A stretch of 32,495 nucleotides of DNA from JAOPZW01 sp034664395 (GTDB taxonomy: Bacteria; Actinomycetota; Thermoleophilia; Solirubrobacterales; Solirubrobacteraceae). This document shows positions 1 to 7,935 of the stretch, piece by piece. Position 1 is the first letter of the stretch. Each line of letters begins with the position of its first letter. The DNA lies in contig JAXDHQ010000288.1 of NCBI GenBank assembly GCA_034664395.1, positions 1-32,495 on the forward strand, in the 5' to 3' direction. The notes under the pieces were generated by a model, which did not search any database, was not told the origin of the DNA, and saw only the letters and a list, made by a program, of their open reading frames with translations. A program made the position numbers and the translations under genes.

Positions 1-2487
1 CGTCTCGCTGCGCGTGATGCGCTCCGACAGGGTGGCGAGCGCCGCGTCGGTCGCCCGCGAGGCGTGCTCGGTCCCGAGCCCGGCCCGGCCGGCCACGCGC
101 TCGACGAACTCGCGCGCGGACATCAGCCGCACGCGCCGTCCCGGCCACCACGCGCGCTCGCCGAAGAGCGAGGTCAGCGCGGGCACGAGCAGCGAGCGGA
201 CCACGAACGTGTCGATGAGCACGCCCGCGGCCATCACGAAGGCGAACTCGCGGAACGAGCGCACGGGCACGATCGCCAGGAGCGCGAACGACGCCGCCAG
301 CGCCAGCCCGGCGACGCGGATCGCCTTCGACGCCTGCGGCGTGGCGACCGCGATCGCCTCGCGCAGGCGCATCCGCCGCGCCTCGCGCCAGATCCGCCCG
401 GCGATGAACACGTTGTAGTCCGACCCCAGCGCGACCAGCAGCACGGCGGCCGCGAACGGGACGTAGTAGGTCAGGTCCTCGTAGCCGAGGACGTGCTGGA
501 AGAGCCACGTCGTCGCGCCGAGGCTCGCGACGAGGCCGAGCACGCTCGCGCCCACGAGGTACAACGGCGCGACCAGCGCGCGCATGAAGAGCGCGAGCAG
601 GACCAGGTTGACGAGCAGCGCGACGATGCCCACGCGCCACAGGTCCGACAGGACACGGTCGACGGTCTCGCCCGCCAGCGCCGTCTCGCCGCCGTAGGCC
701 ACGCGCGTCGCGGGGTCCAGCCCGGCCTGGCGCAGCAGCGTCGGCATCCGCTGGCGCAGCGCGTCGAGGCGATCGATGGCCGGGGCGCCGAGCGGGTCGC
801 GGTCGAACACCACCGCCAGGCGCGCGGCCCCGCCGTCGCGCGCGACCGTCGCCTGGGGGACGGGCGGCGGGAGCTGCTCGCCCGGCCCGACGACCGCGGC
901 GACGCCGCGCTCGCGCCGCACGAGCTCCTCGAGGCGGACGAGCTGCGCCCGGCGCCCCGCCACGCCGGGCGCCACCACGTCGACCTCCGTCGGACCCACG
1001 ATCCCGTCCGCGAACCCCTTGCCCGCGGCCTCGGCGGCGCGGCGCACCTCGCTGTCGGGCGGCAGCGAGCGCACGAAGCCCAGGCCGAGCTGGGTCGAGC
1101 GCACGTCGAGCGCGACGTACCCCAGCGCCGCGGTCGCGACCAGGGCGATGACGAGCGCCAGCGGGGGCGAGGAGGCGATGCGCGCGATCAGCACGCGCAC
1201 GACGCTCGTCTGGCTGTCGCGCGCGAGCGTGCCGAGCCGGCGCAGCGCGGTCCGCGGCCGCGTCGCGGACAGCGCGAGCCGCGCCAGCGGTCCCCGCCGG
1301 GGGCCGCGGCCGAGGCCCGCGGGCACCTCGTCCTCGGGCGGCTGCGGCTCGGCGGCGGCGGCCTCGGCCCGCGCCGCCTCGCGCCGCAGCGAGCGGCCGA
1401 ACAGCCGCTCGCCGAAGATGCCGACCAGCGCGGGCACGAGCGTCGCCGAGACGGCGAGGCTGATGAGCGTGGTGGCCGCCAGCCCGGGCCCGAAGGCGCG
1501 GAAGAACTCCAGCCTCCCGACGACGAGCGACGCGGTGCCGGCGGCGACGATGAGCCCGGCGGTGATCACGCTCGGCGCCACCTCGGCCACCGCGGTGCGC
1601 GCCGCCCGTCGCCGCTGCTGCCCGCGGGCCAGCTCGCGCCGCGCCGCGGACAGGAAGAAGACCGAGTAGTCGGTGACCAGCCCGAGCAGGAGCACGACGA
1701 TGATCGGCTCGATCTCCTTGGGGACCGTGACGCCGGCGCGCTCGCCCAGCCACGGCAGCACGCGTATGGCGATCAGGTAGCTGACGCCGGCGGCCCCGAG
1801 CGCGACCAGCGGCGCGCCGAGCGAGCGGAAGGCGAGGCCGACGACGAGCGCGATGAGCGCGATGCTCGCCGCCTCGATCAGCGGCAGCGCGTCCTGGATG
1901 GCGCGGAACTGCGCCTCGCGCGCCGGTCCGGCGCCGGTGACGCCGACCACGGCCGCCCGCGGACCCAGCGCGACCCTGGCGTAGCGTTGCGCGGCGCGCG
2001 ACCGGGAGTCGAGGCTGGCGCGCGGATCGAAGTACAGGTACGTGACCGCGGTCGTCGCCCGGCCCTCGATCGACCCCGAGCGCGGGATCGAGTCGTCGAT
2101 CGGGATCGCGCCGCGGATCGGCCGCAGGGCGGGGTCGCGTGCCTGACCCTGGCTCACCGCGCGCGCGGCTGCGAGCTGGCGCCGCCGGGCCTCGCCGGAG
2201 AGCCCGCGCGGGTCGCGCTGGACGACCGCGGTGTCGGTGGCGAGCGGGAAGCCGAAGCGCCGGATCTCGAGCGCCTGCGCGGCAGCGGCGTCGCCGCCGC
2301 GCGCGGCGAGGTCCTCCAGCGGCGCCGCCGGCGCCGAGTCGAGGCTCGGCAGCGAGACGCTGGCCGCGACCGCGGCGGCGATCCAGGCGAGGACGACGAG
2401 GTGGCGCAGGGCCACGACCAGCGCGGCGTACCCGCGCGCGAACAGGCCGTGGGTGGTGGTGGCAGGGTCGCGTCGTCGTCGCAGCAT
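1..2487 (-). CDS. MMPL-family membrane transporter, C-terminal DUF2267-like extension (3' end outside window)
   Basis: An open frame of 829 codons runs off the left edge. The protein starts with a basic segment and a first membrane helix, then a large extracytoplasmic domain. Two RND/MMPL helix bundles follow, each with the family signature: GLVTDYSVFF near residue 272 and ALGSDYNVF near residue 689, each followed by a basic, Arg-rich segment. MMPL proteins are inner-membrane RND exporters of lipids or other hydrophobic compounds; the substrate here cannot be told. After the last helix and LTSLFGERAWWPGRR, residues 790-829 (SAREFVERVAGRAGL through TLSERITRSE) resemble the beginning of a DUF2267 domain, so the gene probably encodes an MMPL-DUF2267 fusion. 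The ATG at 2487 has a GGGGGAG purine stretch about 5 bases upstream. The gap to the malate synthase gene is 71 bases and holds a short hairpin (2529-2542), so it may be a separate or weakly coupled unit. Confidence 0.88.
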   Translation of the reverse strand, partial: MLRRRRDPATTTHGLFARGYAALVVALRHLVVLAWIAAAVAASVSLPSLDSAPAAPLEDLAARGGDAAAAQALEIRRFGFPLATDTAVVQRDPRGLSGEARRRQLAAARAVSQGQARDPALRPIRGAIPIDDSIPRSGSIEGRATTAVTYLYFDPRASLDSRSRAAQRYARVALGPRAAVVGVTGAGPAREAQFRAIQDALPLIEAASIALIALVVGLAFRSLGAPLVALGAAGVSYLIAIRVLPWLGERAGVTVPKEIEPIIVVLLLGLVTDYSVFFLSAARRELARGQQRRRAARTAVAEVAPSVITAGLIVAAGTASLVVGRLEFFRAFGPGLAATTLISLAVSATLVPALVGIFGERLFGRSLRREAARAEAAAAEPQPPEDEVPAGLGRGPRRGPLARLALSATRPRTALRRLGTLARDSQTSVVRVLIARIASSPPLALVIALVATAALGYVALDVRSTQLGLGFVRSLPPDSEVRRAAEAAGKGFADGIVGPTEVDVVAPGVAGRRAQLVRLEELVRRERGVAAVVGPGEQLPPPVPQATVARDGGAARLAVVFDRDPLGAPAIDRLDALRQRMPTLLRQAGLDPATRVAYGGETALAGETVDRVLSDLWRVGIVALLVNLVLLALFMRALVAPLYLVGASVLGLVASLGATTWLFQHVLGYEDLTYYVPFAAAVLLVALGSDYNVFIAGRIWREARRMRLREAIAVATPQASKAIRVAGLALAASFALLAIVPVRSFREFAFVMAAGVLIDTFVVRSLLVPALTSLFGERAWWPGRRVRLMSAREFVERVAGRAGLGTEHASRATDAALATLSERITRSET

Positions 2488-2528
2488 CCGGGCTCCCCCG
2501 ACTCACGCGAACCTCCCCGCAGCGCCGC

Positions 2529-2542
2529 CGCGGCAAACCGCG
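2529..2542 (-). terminator. Short hairpin behind malate synthase (weak terminator candidate)
   Basis: Inverted repeat CGCGG / CCGCG with a 4-base loop, 17 bases after the malate synthase stop codon on the minus strand. The stem is only 5 bp and no U-tract follows, so a role in termination is a guess. Confidence 0.2.
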
Positions 2543-2558
2543 ACGTACCGACTGCGCC

Positions 2559-4145
2559 CTACGCCAGGCGCTCGTACGCCGGGATCGTCAGGAACTCCGG
2601 GAGCTCGTTGGCCAGGGCGACCTGCTCGAACAGCTCGCGCGACTCGCGCGGGCGGCCCTCGCGCTCGAACCACTCGTCGTCGCCGATCTCGGCGCGGATC
2701 TTCTCGAGCTCCTCGCCCTCGATCCGGCGGACGAGGTCGGCGGTGATCGGCGTGCCGTCGTCGTCGAGCGTGCGCTCGTGGCGGATCCACTGCCACACCT
2801 GCGAGCGCGAGATCTCGGCGGTGGCGGCGTCCTCCATGAGCCCGTAGATCGCGGCGGCGCCGTTGCCGCGCAGCCACGACGAGATGTACTGGATGCCGAC
2901 GTTGACGTTGCTGCGCAGCCCCTGCTCGGTGATCGCTCCCGGCGTCGAGGCGACGTCGAGCAGCTCGTCGGGCCCGACGCTGACGTCGTCGCGCCGGCGG
3001 TCGACCTGGTTGGGGCGATCGCCGAGGACGCGGTCGAACTCGTCCAGCGCCGTCTGCACCACGTCGGGATGGGCGACCCACGTCCCGTCGAAGCCGTCGC
3101 CGGCCTCGCGCTGCTTGTCGGCGGCCACGGCCTCGATCGCGCGCTGGCTCGCCTCGGGGTCCTTGCGCGAGGGGATCACCGCCGACATGCCGCCCATCGC
3201 ATGCGCGCCGCGGCGGTGGCAGGTCGCCACCAGCAGCTCGGTGTAGGCGCGCATGAACGGGACGGTCATCTTGACCTCGTTGCGGTCGGGCAGGACGAAC
3301 TCGGCCCGGTCGCGGTAGGTCTTGATCGTGGAGAAGATGTAGTCCCAGCGCCCGGCGTTCAGCGCGCACGAGTGGTCGCGCAGCTCGTAGAGGATCTCCT
3401 CCATCTCGAACGCCGCCGGCAGCGTCTCGATGAGGACGGTGGTCTTCACCGTGCCGGGGTCGAGGCCGAGCTCGCCCTCGACGAACCCCAGGACGTCCGC
3501 CCACAGCCGCGCCTCGAGGTGCGACTGCAGCTTGGGCAGGTACAGGAACGGGCCCGAGCCGCGCTCGAGCAGGCGCCGGGCGTTGCGGAAGAGGTACAGG
3601 CCGGCGTCGACGAAGGCGCCCGCCACCGGGTCGCCGCCGATGCGCACGTGCTTCTCGGTGAGGTGCCAGCCGCGCGGGCGCACGAGCAGCGTCGCCGCCT
3701 CGTCGCCGAGCCGGTACTCGCGCCCGTCGTCGCCGGTGAACTCGATCGTCCCCTCGATCGCGTCGGTCAGGTTCGCCTGTCCCTGGACGACGTTGCCCCA
3801 GGTCGGCGACAGCGAGTCCTCGAAGTCGGCCATGAAGCCGCGCGCGCCGGAGTTCAGCGCGTTGATGACCATCTTGCGGTCGACGGGCCCGGTGATCTCG
3901 ACGCGGCGGTCGCGGTAGCTCTCCGGCGCGGGCGCGACCTGCCAGTCGCCCTCGCGGATCGCGCGCGTCTCGGGGAGGAAGTCCAGCCGCTCGCCGGCGG
4001 CGATGCGCGCCCGGCGCTCGCCGCGCGCACGCAGCAGCTCGCGCCGGCGCGGCTCGAAGCGCTCGTGCAGCGCGCCGACGAACGCCAGCGCCTCGTCCGT
4101 GAGCACGCCGGCGGTGGGGGCGGGGGCGACGACGTCGACGGTCAT
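2559..4145 (-). CDS. aceB: Malate synthase A
   Basis: Catalyses glyoxylate + acetyl-CoA to malate. The 528-residue protein has the class A length (about 530; class G is about 720). It carries the family stretches DFEDSLSPTW, RPRGWHLTEKHV and the signature region ending ALNAGRWDYIFS, with HAMGGMSAVIPSRKDPEA and GTWVAHPDVV further on, which hold the acetyl-CoA and catalytic-base regions. The ATG (4145-4143) overlaps the glcF stop codon (4144-4142) as ATGA on the minus strand, so it is probably translated by coupling. Its place as the last gene of the permease-glcDEF module implies it removes the glyoxylate made by glycolate oxidase, a job done by malate synthase G (glcB) in the E. coli glc operon. 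No isocitrate lyase lies in the window. Identification is firm; the pathway role is inferred from context. Confidence 0.96.
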   Translation of the reverse strand: MTVDVVAPAPTAGVLTDEALAFVGALHERFEPRRRELLRARGERRARIAAGERLDFLPETRAIREGDWQVAPAPESYRDRRVEITGPVDRKMVINALNSGARGFMADFEDSLSPTWGNVVQGQANLTDAIEGTIEFTGDDGREYRLGDEAATLLVRPRGWHLTEKHVRIGGDPVAGAFVDAGLYLFRNARRLLERGSGPFLYLPKLQSHLEARLWADVLGFVEGELGLDPGTVKTTVLIETLPAAFEMEEILYELRDHSCALNAGRWDYIFSTIKTYRDRAEFVLPDRNEVKMTVPFMRAYTELLVATCHRRGAHAMGGMSAVIPSRKDPEASQRAIEAVAADKQREAGDGFDGTWVAHPDVVQTALDEFDRVLGDRPNQVDRRRDDVSVGPDELLDVASTPGAITEQGLRSNVNVGIQYISSWLRGNGAAAIYGLMEDAATAEISRSQVWQWIRHERTLDDDGTPITADLVRRIEGEELEKIRAEIGDDEWFEREGRPRESRELFEQVALANELPEFLTIPAYERLA

Positions 4146-5431
4146 GGCTTCCTTCCTTGAATCGATGCCAGCAGGAGCTGCATCGGGTGGTGGACCGGCA
4201 GGTCGGCGTACGCGCCGATCTGCAGCGCGCAGCCGGGATTGCCCGCGGCGACGGCCTGCGCGCCGGTGTCGAGCAGGTTACGCGCCTTGCGCTGGCCGAG
4301 CTCGGCCGCCGGCTCGGGGTTGAGCAGGTTCCACACGCCGGCCGAGCCGCAGCACAGCTCCCACTCGGCCGGCTCGCGCAGCTCCAGGCCCGGGATCGTC
4401 GCCAGCAGCGCGCGCGGCTGGGCGCGCACGCCCTGCGCGTGGGCCAGGTGGCAGGCGTCGAGATAGGCGACGACCATCTCCAGCGGATGGCGCGGCGCCT
4501 GCGGCTCGTGCTCGGCGAGCACCTCGGTGACGTCGCGGACCTTCGCGCTGAACGCCGCCGCGCGCTCGGACCACTCGGGGTCGTCGCGGAACAGGTGGCC
4601 GTAGTCCTTCATCGCCGAGCCGCACCCGGCCGCGTTGACGGCGACGACGTCGCAGCCCTCGAAGACCTCGATCGTCTCGCGCGCGCGCTCGCGGGCGTCG
4701 ACGCCGGTGTGGAGCTGCAGCGCGCCGCAGCAGCGCGGGCGCTCGGGCGTCCACACCTCGAAGCCCTCGGCCGACAGCACGGCGACCGTGGCCGCGTTGA
4801 CGTCGCCGAAGAACACGCGCTGGACGCAGCCCTGCAGGAACCCGACGCGCCCGCGCGCCGTGCCCTGGGCCGGCGTGACCTCGGGGATGCTCACCCGCGA
4901 CGGGTTCGGCGGGGCGAGCTGGGCCAGGTTGCGCAGGCGCGGGAAGCGCCCGAGGAAGCGGATCGTCGGACGGGCGAGAGGCGTGAACGGCGCCAGCCAC
5001 TTCATGCGGTCGGGGTGGGGGAAGAGGGCGAAGATGATCCGCCGGCGCAGCCGCTCCATCCGCGGGCGCTCCCACCGGCGCTCGACCTGGGCGCGGGTGT
5101 CCTCGATGAGCTTGTCGTACTGCACGCCCGACGGGCAGGCGGTCACGCACGCCATGCAGCCCAGGCAGTTGTCCCACGCGCTCACCTGCCCGGTGCTCAG
5201 GGGCGAGTCCTCCTCGTGGCCGGCGCGCATGAGCAGGATGCGCCCGCGCGGCGAGTTGGCCTCCTCGCCCCACAGCACGTACGTCGGGCACGTCGGCAGG
5301 CAGAAGCCGCAGTGCACGCAGTCGTCGATGAGCGACGGCTCGGGCGGGTTGAGCGCGTCGTAGGCGTCCGCGGCGTGGCGCGGCTCGCCCGCGGATCGCG
5401 GTCCGCCGGTGGCGTCCGTCCTCGTGCTCAT
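4142..5431 (-). CDS. glcF: Glycolate oxidase iron-sulfur subunit GlcF
   Basis: 429 residues. Two ferredoxin-type 4Fe-4S motifs are intact near the N-terminus: C38-x2-C41-x2-C44-x3-C48 and C89-x2-C92-x2-C95-x3-C99. Two cysteine-rich CCG-type segments follow (RPRCCGALQ and ELCCGSAG), as in GlcF, LldE and heterodisulfide-reductase-like electron carriers. In E. coli GlcF passes electrons from the FAD subunits GlcD/GlcE to the membrane quinone pool. The ATG at 5431 overlaps the glcE stop as ATGA, and its own stop overlaps the aceB start in the same way, so translation of E, F and aceB is likely coupled. A lactate-oxidising role is possible on sequence alone, but the D-E-F set plus malate synthase favours glycolate. 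Confidence 0.95.
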   Translation of the reverse strand: MSTRTDATGGPRSAGEPRHAADAYDALNPPEPSLIDDCVHCGFCLPTCPTYVLWGEEANSPRGRILLMRAGHEEDSPLSTGQVSAWDNCLGCMACVTACPSGVQYDKLIEDTRAQVERRWERPRMERLRRRIIFALFPHPDRMKWLAPFTPLARPTIRFLGRFPRLRNLAQLAPPNPSRVSIPEVTPAQGTARGRVGFLQGCVQRVFFGDVNAATVAVLSAEGFEVWTPERPRCCGALQLHTGVDARERARETIEVFEGCDVVAVNAAGCGSAMKDYGHLFRDDPEWSERAAAFSAKVRDVTEVLAEHEPQAPRHPLEMVVAYLDACHLAHAQGVRAQPRALLATIPGLELREPAEWELCCGSAGVWNLLNPEPAAELGQRKARNLLDTGAQAVAAGNPGCALQIGAYADLPVHHPMQLLLASIQGRKP

Positions 5432-6480
5432 GTCAGCAGCAGCCCCGGGTTGCAGGTGTCGAACGGATCGAAGCGCGCCTTGACGCGGCGCATGAGCGGC
5501 TCGGCGGCGAGCGTCCCCCACGGGTCGACCGCGCGGCGCAGCTCGGCGGGCGCGTCGAGCAGCGTGCACCGGCCCAGGCGGGCGCGCAGGCGGCCGACGA
5601 GCTCGGCGTCGGCGCGATCGAAGCGCAGCCACGCCAGGCCGTGCGCGGCGCGCGCCACGCACGTGGCGCCGTGCTCGCGGGCCGCGTCGAGCACGTCGGC
5701 CAGGCCCTGCTGCGTGCTCGACACGCGCAGGACGACCGGCCCGCGCTGGGCCGCGCGCTGGGCGCTCCACAGGGCGTCGTCGTCCTCGACGACCTCGCCG
5801 TCCAGCGACGCCGCGCGGTCGACGGCCGAGGGTCCGCAGAGCTGGACGAGGACCGCGCCCGAGCCGTCCTCCCAGCGGACGTCGAGGCGCTCGGCCTCCA
5901 GCGGCTGGTGGGCGAGCTCGCTCGCGGTCGCGGCCAGCGCCCGCGGGTCGTCGGACCGCACGACGACGGTCAGCGCCTCGCGCGGCCGGGGATGCAGCCG
6001 CACGCTGACCTCGGTGACCACCCCCAGCGTTCCGTACGCGCCCGTCATCAGCTTGGCCAGGTCGTACCCGGCCACGTTCTTGATGACCTTCGATCCCGCG
6101 CGCGCGAGCGTCCCGTCCGCCATCGCGACCTGGACGCCGAGGATGACGTCGCGCGGCCCGCCGTAGCGGTGGCGCAGCGGGCCCGAGTCGGCCGTGGCGA
6201 CCACGCCGCCGACCGTCGCCCCGTCGTCGGGCGGGTCGAGCGCGAGCATCTGCCCGGCGTCCGCGAACAGGCGCTGCGCGGCGCCCAGCGGCACGCCCGC
6301 CTGCAGGATCGCCGTGAAGTCGCCCTCGTTGTGCTCGACGACCGCGTCGAGCTCGGCGAGCGAGAGCTCGGGCGCCTCCATCGGGCGACCCCACGCGAGC
6401 TTGGTGCCGCCGCCGACGATGCGCACCGCGGGCGCGTCGCGCAGGGCGCTCGCCACGTCCTGGGCGCTCAGCGCGCCCAT
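5428..6480 (-). CDS. glcE: Glycolate oxidase FAD-binding subunit GlcE
   Basis: 350 residues, the usual GlcE size, which is shorter than GlcD. The N-terminal FAD-binding PCMH-type domain shows VGGGTKLAWGRP (residues about 21-32), DDGATVGGVVATADSGPLRHRYGGPRD and the segment GSKVIKNVAGYDLAKLMTGAYGTLGV. GlcE is the second flavin-domain subunit of membrane-associated glycolate oxidase, which oxidises glycolate to glyoxylate with GlcD and GlcF. The ATG (6480) directly follows the glcD TAG stop with no spacer, and its TGA overlaps the glcF ATG by 4 bases. No ribosome binding site is visible, which fits coupled translation. Confidence 0.94.
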   Translation of the reverse strand: MGALSAQDVASALRDAPAVRIVGGGTKLAWGRPMEAPELSLAELDAVVEHNEGDFTAILQAGVPLGAAQRLFADAGQMLALDPPDDGATVGGVVATADSGPLRHRYGGPRDVILGVQVAMADGTLARAGSKVIKNVAGYDLAKLMTGAYGTLGVVTEVSVRLHPRPREALTVVVRSDDPRALAATASELAHQPLEAERLDVRWEDGSGAVLVQLCGPSAVDRAASLDGEVVEDDDALWSAQRAAQRGPVVLRVSSTQQGLADVLDAAREHGATCVARAAHGLAWLRFDRADAELVGRLRARLGRCTLLDAPAELRRAVDPWGTLAAEPLMRRVKARFDPFDTCNPGLLLT

Positions 6481-7935
6481 CTAGAAGCGCTCCGCCAGGC
6501 CGGCCTTCTCCAGCGGGTGCTCGCGGTAGGGGCCGGGCACCTCGCCGCACAGCCGCGGCGTGGGCATGACCTTCCCCGGGTTGGCCAGGCCGTCGGGGTC
6601 GAAGGCGCAGCGCAGCCGCTGGAAAGCGTCGAGGTCGGCCTCGCTGAACATCTTGGGCATGTAGCGCTTCTTGTCGACGCCGACGCCGTGCTCGCCGGTG
6701 ATCGACCCGCCCGCCTCGACGCACGCCACCACGATCTGGCCCGCGAGCTCCTCGGCGCGCTCGGCCTCGCCCGGCGTGTTGCCGTCGTAGCAGACGAGCG
6801 GGTGCAGGTTGCCGTCGCCCGCGTGGAAGACGTTCGCCACGCGCAGGTCGTACTCGCGTCCGAGCTCGTCGATGCGGTCGAGCACCTGGGCGAGCGCCGT
6901 GCGCGGGATGACGGAGTCCTGGACGTAGTAGTGCGGCGAGACGCGGCCCATCGCCGGGAAGGCGGCCTTGCGCATCTTCCAGAAGACCTGGCGCTCGAGC
7001 TCGTCGCGGGCGACGCGGACCTCGGACGAGCCCGTCTGCTCGCAGAACCGCCGCACGTCGTCGAAGCGCGCCTCGATCTCGGCCTGCGGGCCGTCGAGCT
7101 CGACGATCAGCGCGGCGCCGGCGTCGAGCGGCCAGCCCGCGTGGGCCATCTGCTCGGAGGCGCCGATGGCGAGGTTGTCCATCATCTCGATCGCGCCCGG
7201 GACCATCCCGGCGCTGACGATCTCCGACACCGCGTGGCCGGCGTGCCCGGGCGAGTCGAAGAAGGCCACGAGCGTGCGCACCGACTCGGGCGTCGGCACC
7301 ACGCGCAGGGTGATCTTCGTGGCGACGCCGAGCGTGCCCTCCGACCCGACGAACACGCCGCACAGGTCATAGCCCGGCACGTCGAGCTCCTTGCCGCCGA
7401 GCTCGACCACGGTCCCGTCGGGCAGGACGACCTCCAGGCCGGTGACGTAGTTCGTGGTGAAGCCGTACTTGAAGCAGTGCGCTCCGCCGGAGTTCTCGGC
7501 GACGTTGCCGCCGATCGAGCACACGATCTGCGACGACGGATCGGGCGGGTAGAAGTGCGACGGGCCGACCGCGGCCGAGATGGCGATGTTCGTCACGCCG
7601 GGCTCGCACACCACGCGCTGGTTGGGCAGGTCGACCTCGAGGATCCGCCGCAGCCGGCTGAGCGCGACGAGCACCCCCTCCTCGACCGGCAGCGCGCCGC
7701 CCGACAGGCCGCTGCCTGCGCCGCGCGCCACCCAGGGCACGCCGGCCGCGTAGCACGCCGCGACGACGGCGGCGACCTCGGCGCCGTCGCCGGGCAGCAC
7801 CGCCGCGCGCGGCACCGCGGCGTACTGCAGCAGCCCGTCGGACTCGTAGGTGCGCAGCGAGTGGCGGTCGGTGACGACGTGCTCGTCGCCGCAGATGCGC
7901 CGCAGCTCCGCGATCAGGTCTTGACCACCATCCAC
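6481..7935 (-). CDS. glcD: Glycolate oxidase FAD-linked subunit GlcD
   Basis: Catalytic flavoprotein of the glycolate oxidase complex. FAD-binding 4 domain motifs are clear: VARGAGSGLSGGALPVEEG, PDPSSQIVCSIGGNVAENSGG, GYDLCGVFVGSEGTLGVAT. The C-terminal FAD-oxidase domain has VFHAGDGNLHPLV and GSITGEHGVGVDKK. Start choice: the frame is open to a GTG at 8001 (506 residues, 88-base overlap with the permease gene), but codons between 8001 and 7935 are rich in T-ending triplets (TCT GCT GCT GAT CCT GCT), unlike the rest of the gene, while the permease frame looks coding there. The GTG at 7935 gives 484 residues, close to the family length, with a 22-base overlap. No Shine-Dalgarno sequence precedes either start, so coupling to the permease gene is likely. 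Confidence 0.94.
   Translation of the reverse strand: MDGGQDLIAELRRICGDEHVVTDRHSLRTYESDGLLQYAAVPRAAVLPGDGAEVAAVVAACYAAGVPWVARGAGSGLSGGALPVEEGVLVALSRLRRILEVDLPNQRVVCEPGVTNIAISAAVGPSHFYPPDPSSQIVCSIGGNVAENSGGAHCFKYGFTTNYVTGLEVVLPDGTVVELGGKELDVPGYDLCGVFVGSEGTLGVATKITLRVVPTPESVRTLVAFFDSPGHAGHAVSEIVSAGMVPGAIEMMDNLAIGASEQMAHAGWPLDAGAALIVELDGPQAEIEARFDDVRRFCEQTGSSEVRVARDELERQVFWKMRKAAFPAMGRVSPHYYVQDSVIPRTALAQVLDRIDELGREYDLRVANVFHAGDGNLHPLVCYDGNTPGEAERAEELAGQIVVACVEAGGSITGEHGVGVDKKRYMPKMFSEADLDAFQRLRCAFDPDGLANPGKVMPTPRLCGEVPGPYREHPLEKAGLAERF

Noticed and set aside
64..2847. 927-residue plus-strand open frame opposite the MMPL gene
   Set aside because: Its codons are in exact antisense register to the MMPL frame; the composition (Arg, Gly, Asp, His only) is that of a GC-rich shadow, and it continues into malate synthase.
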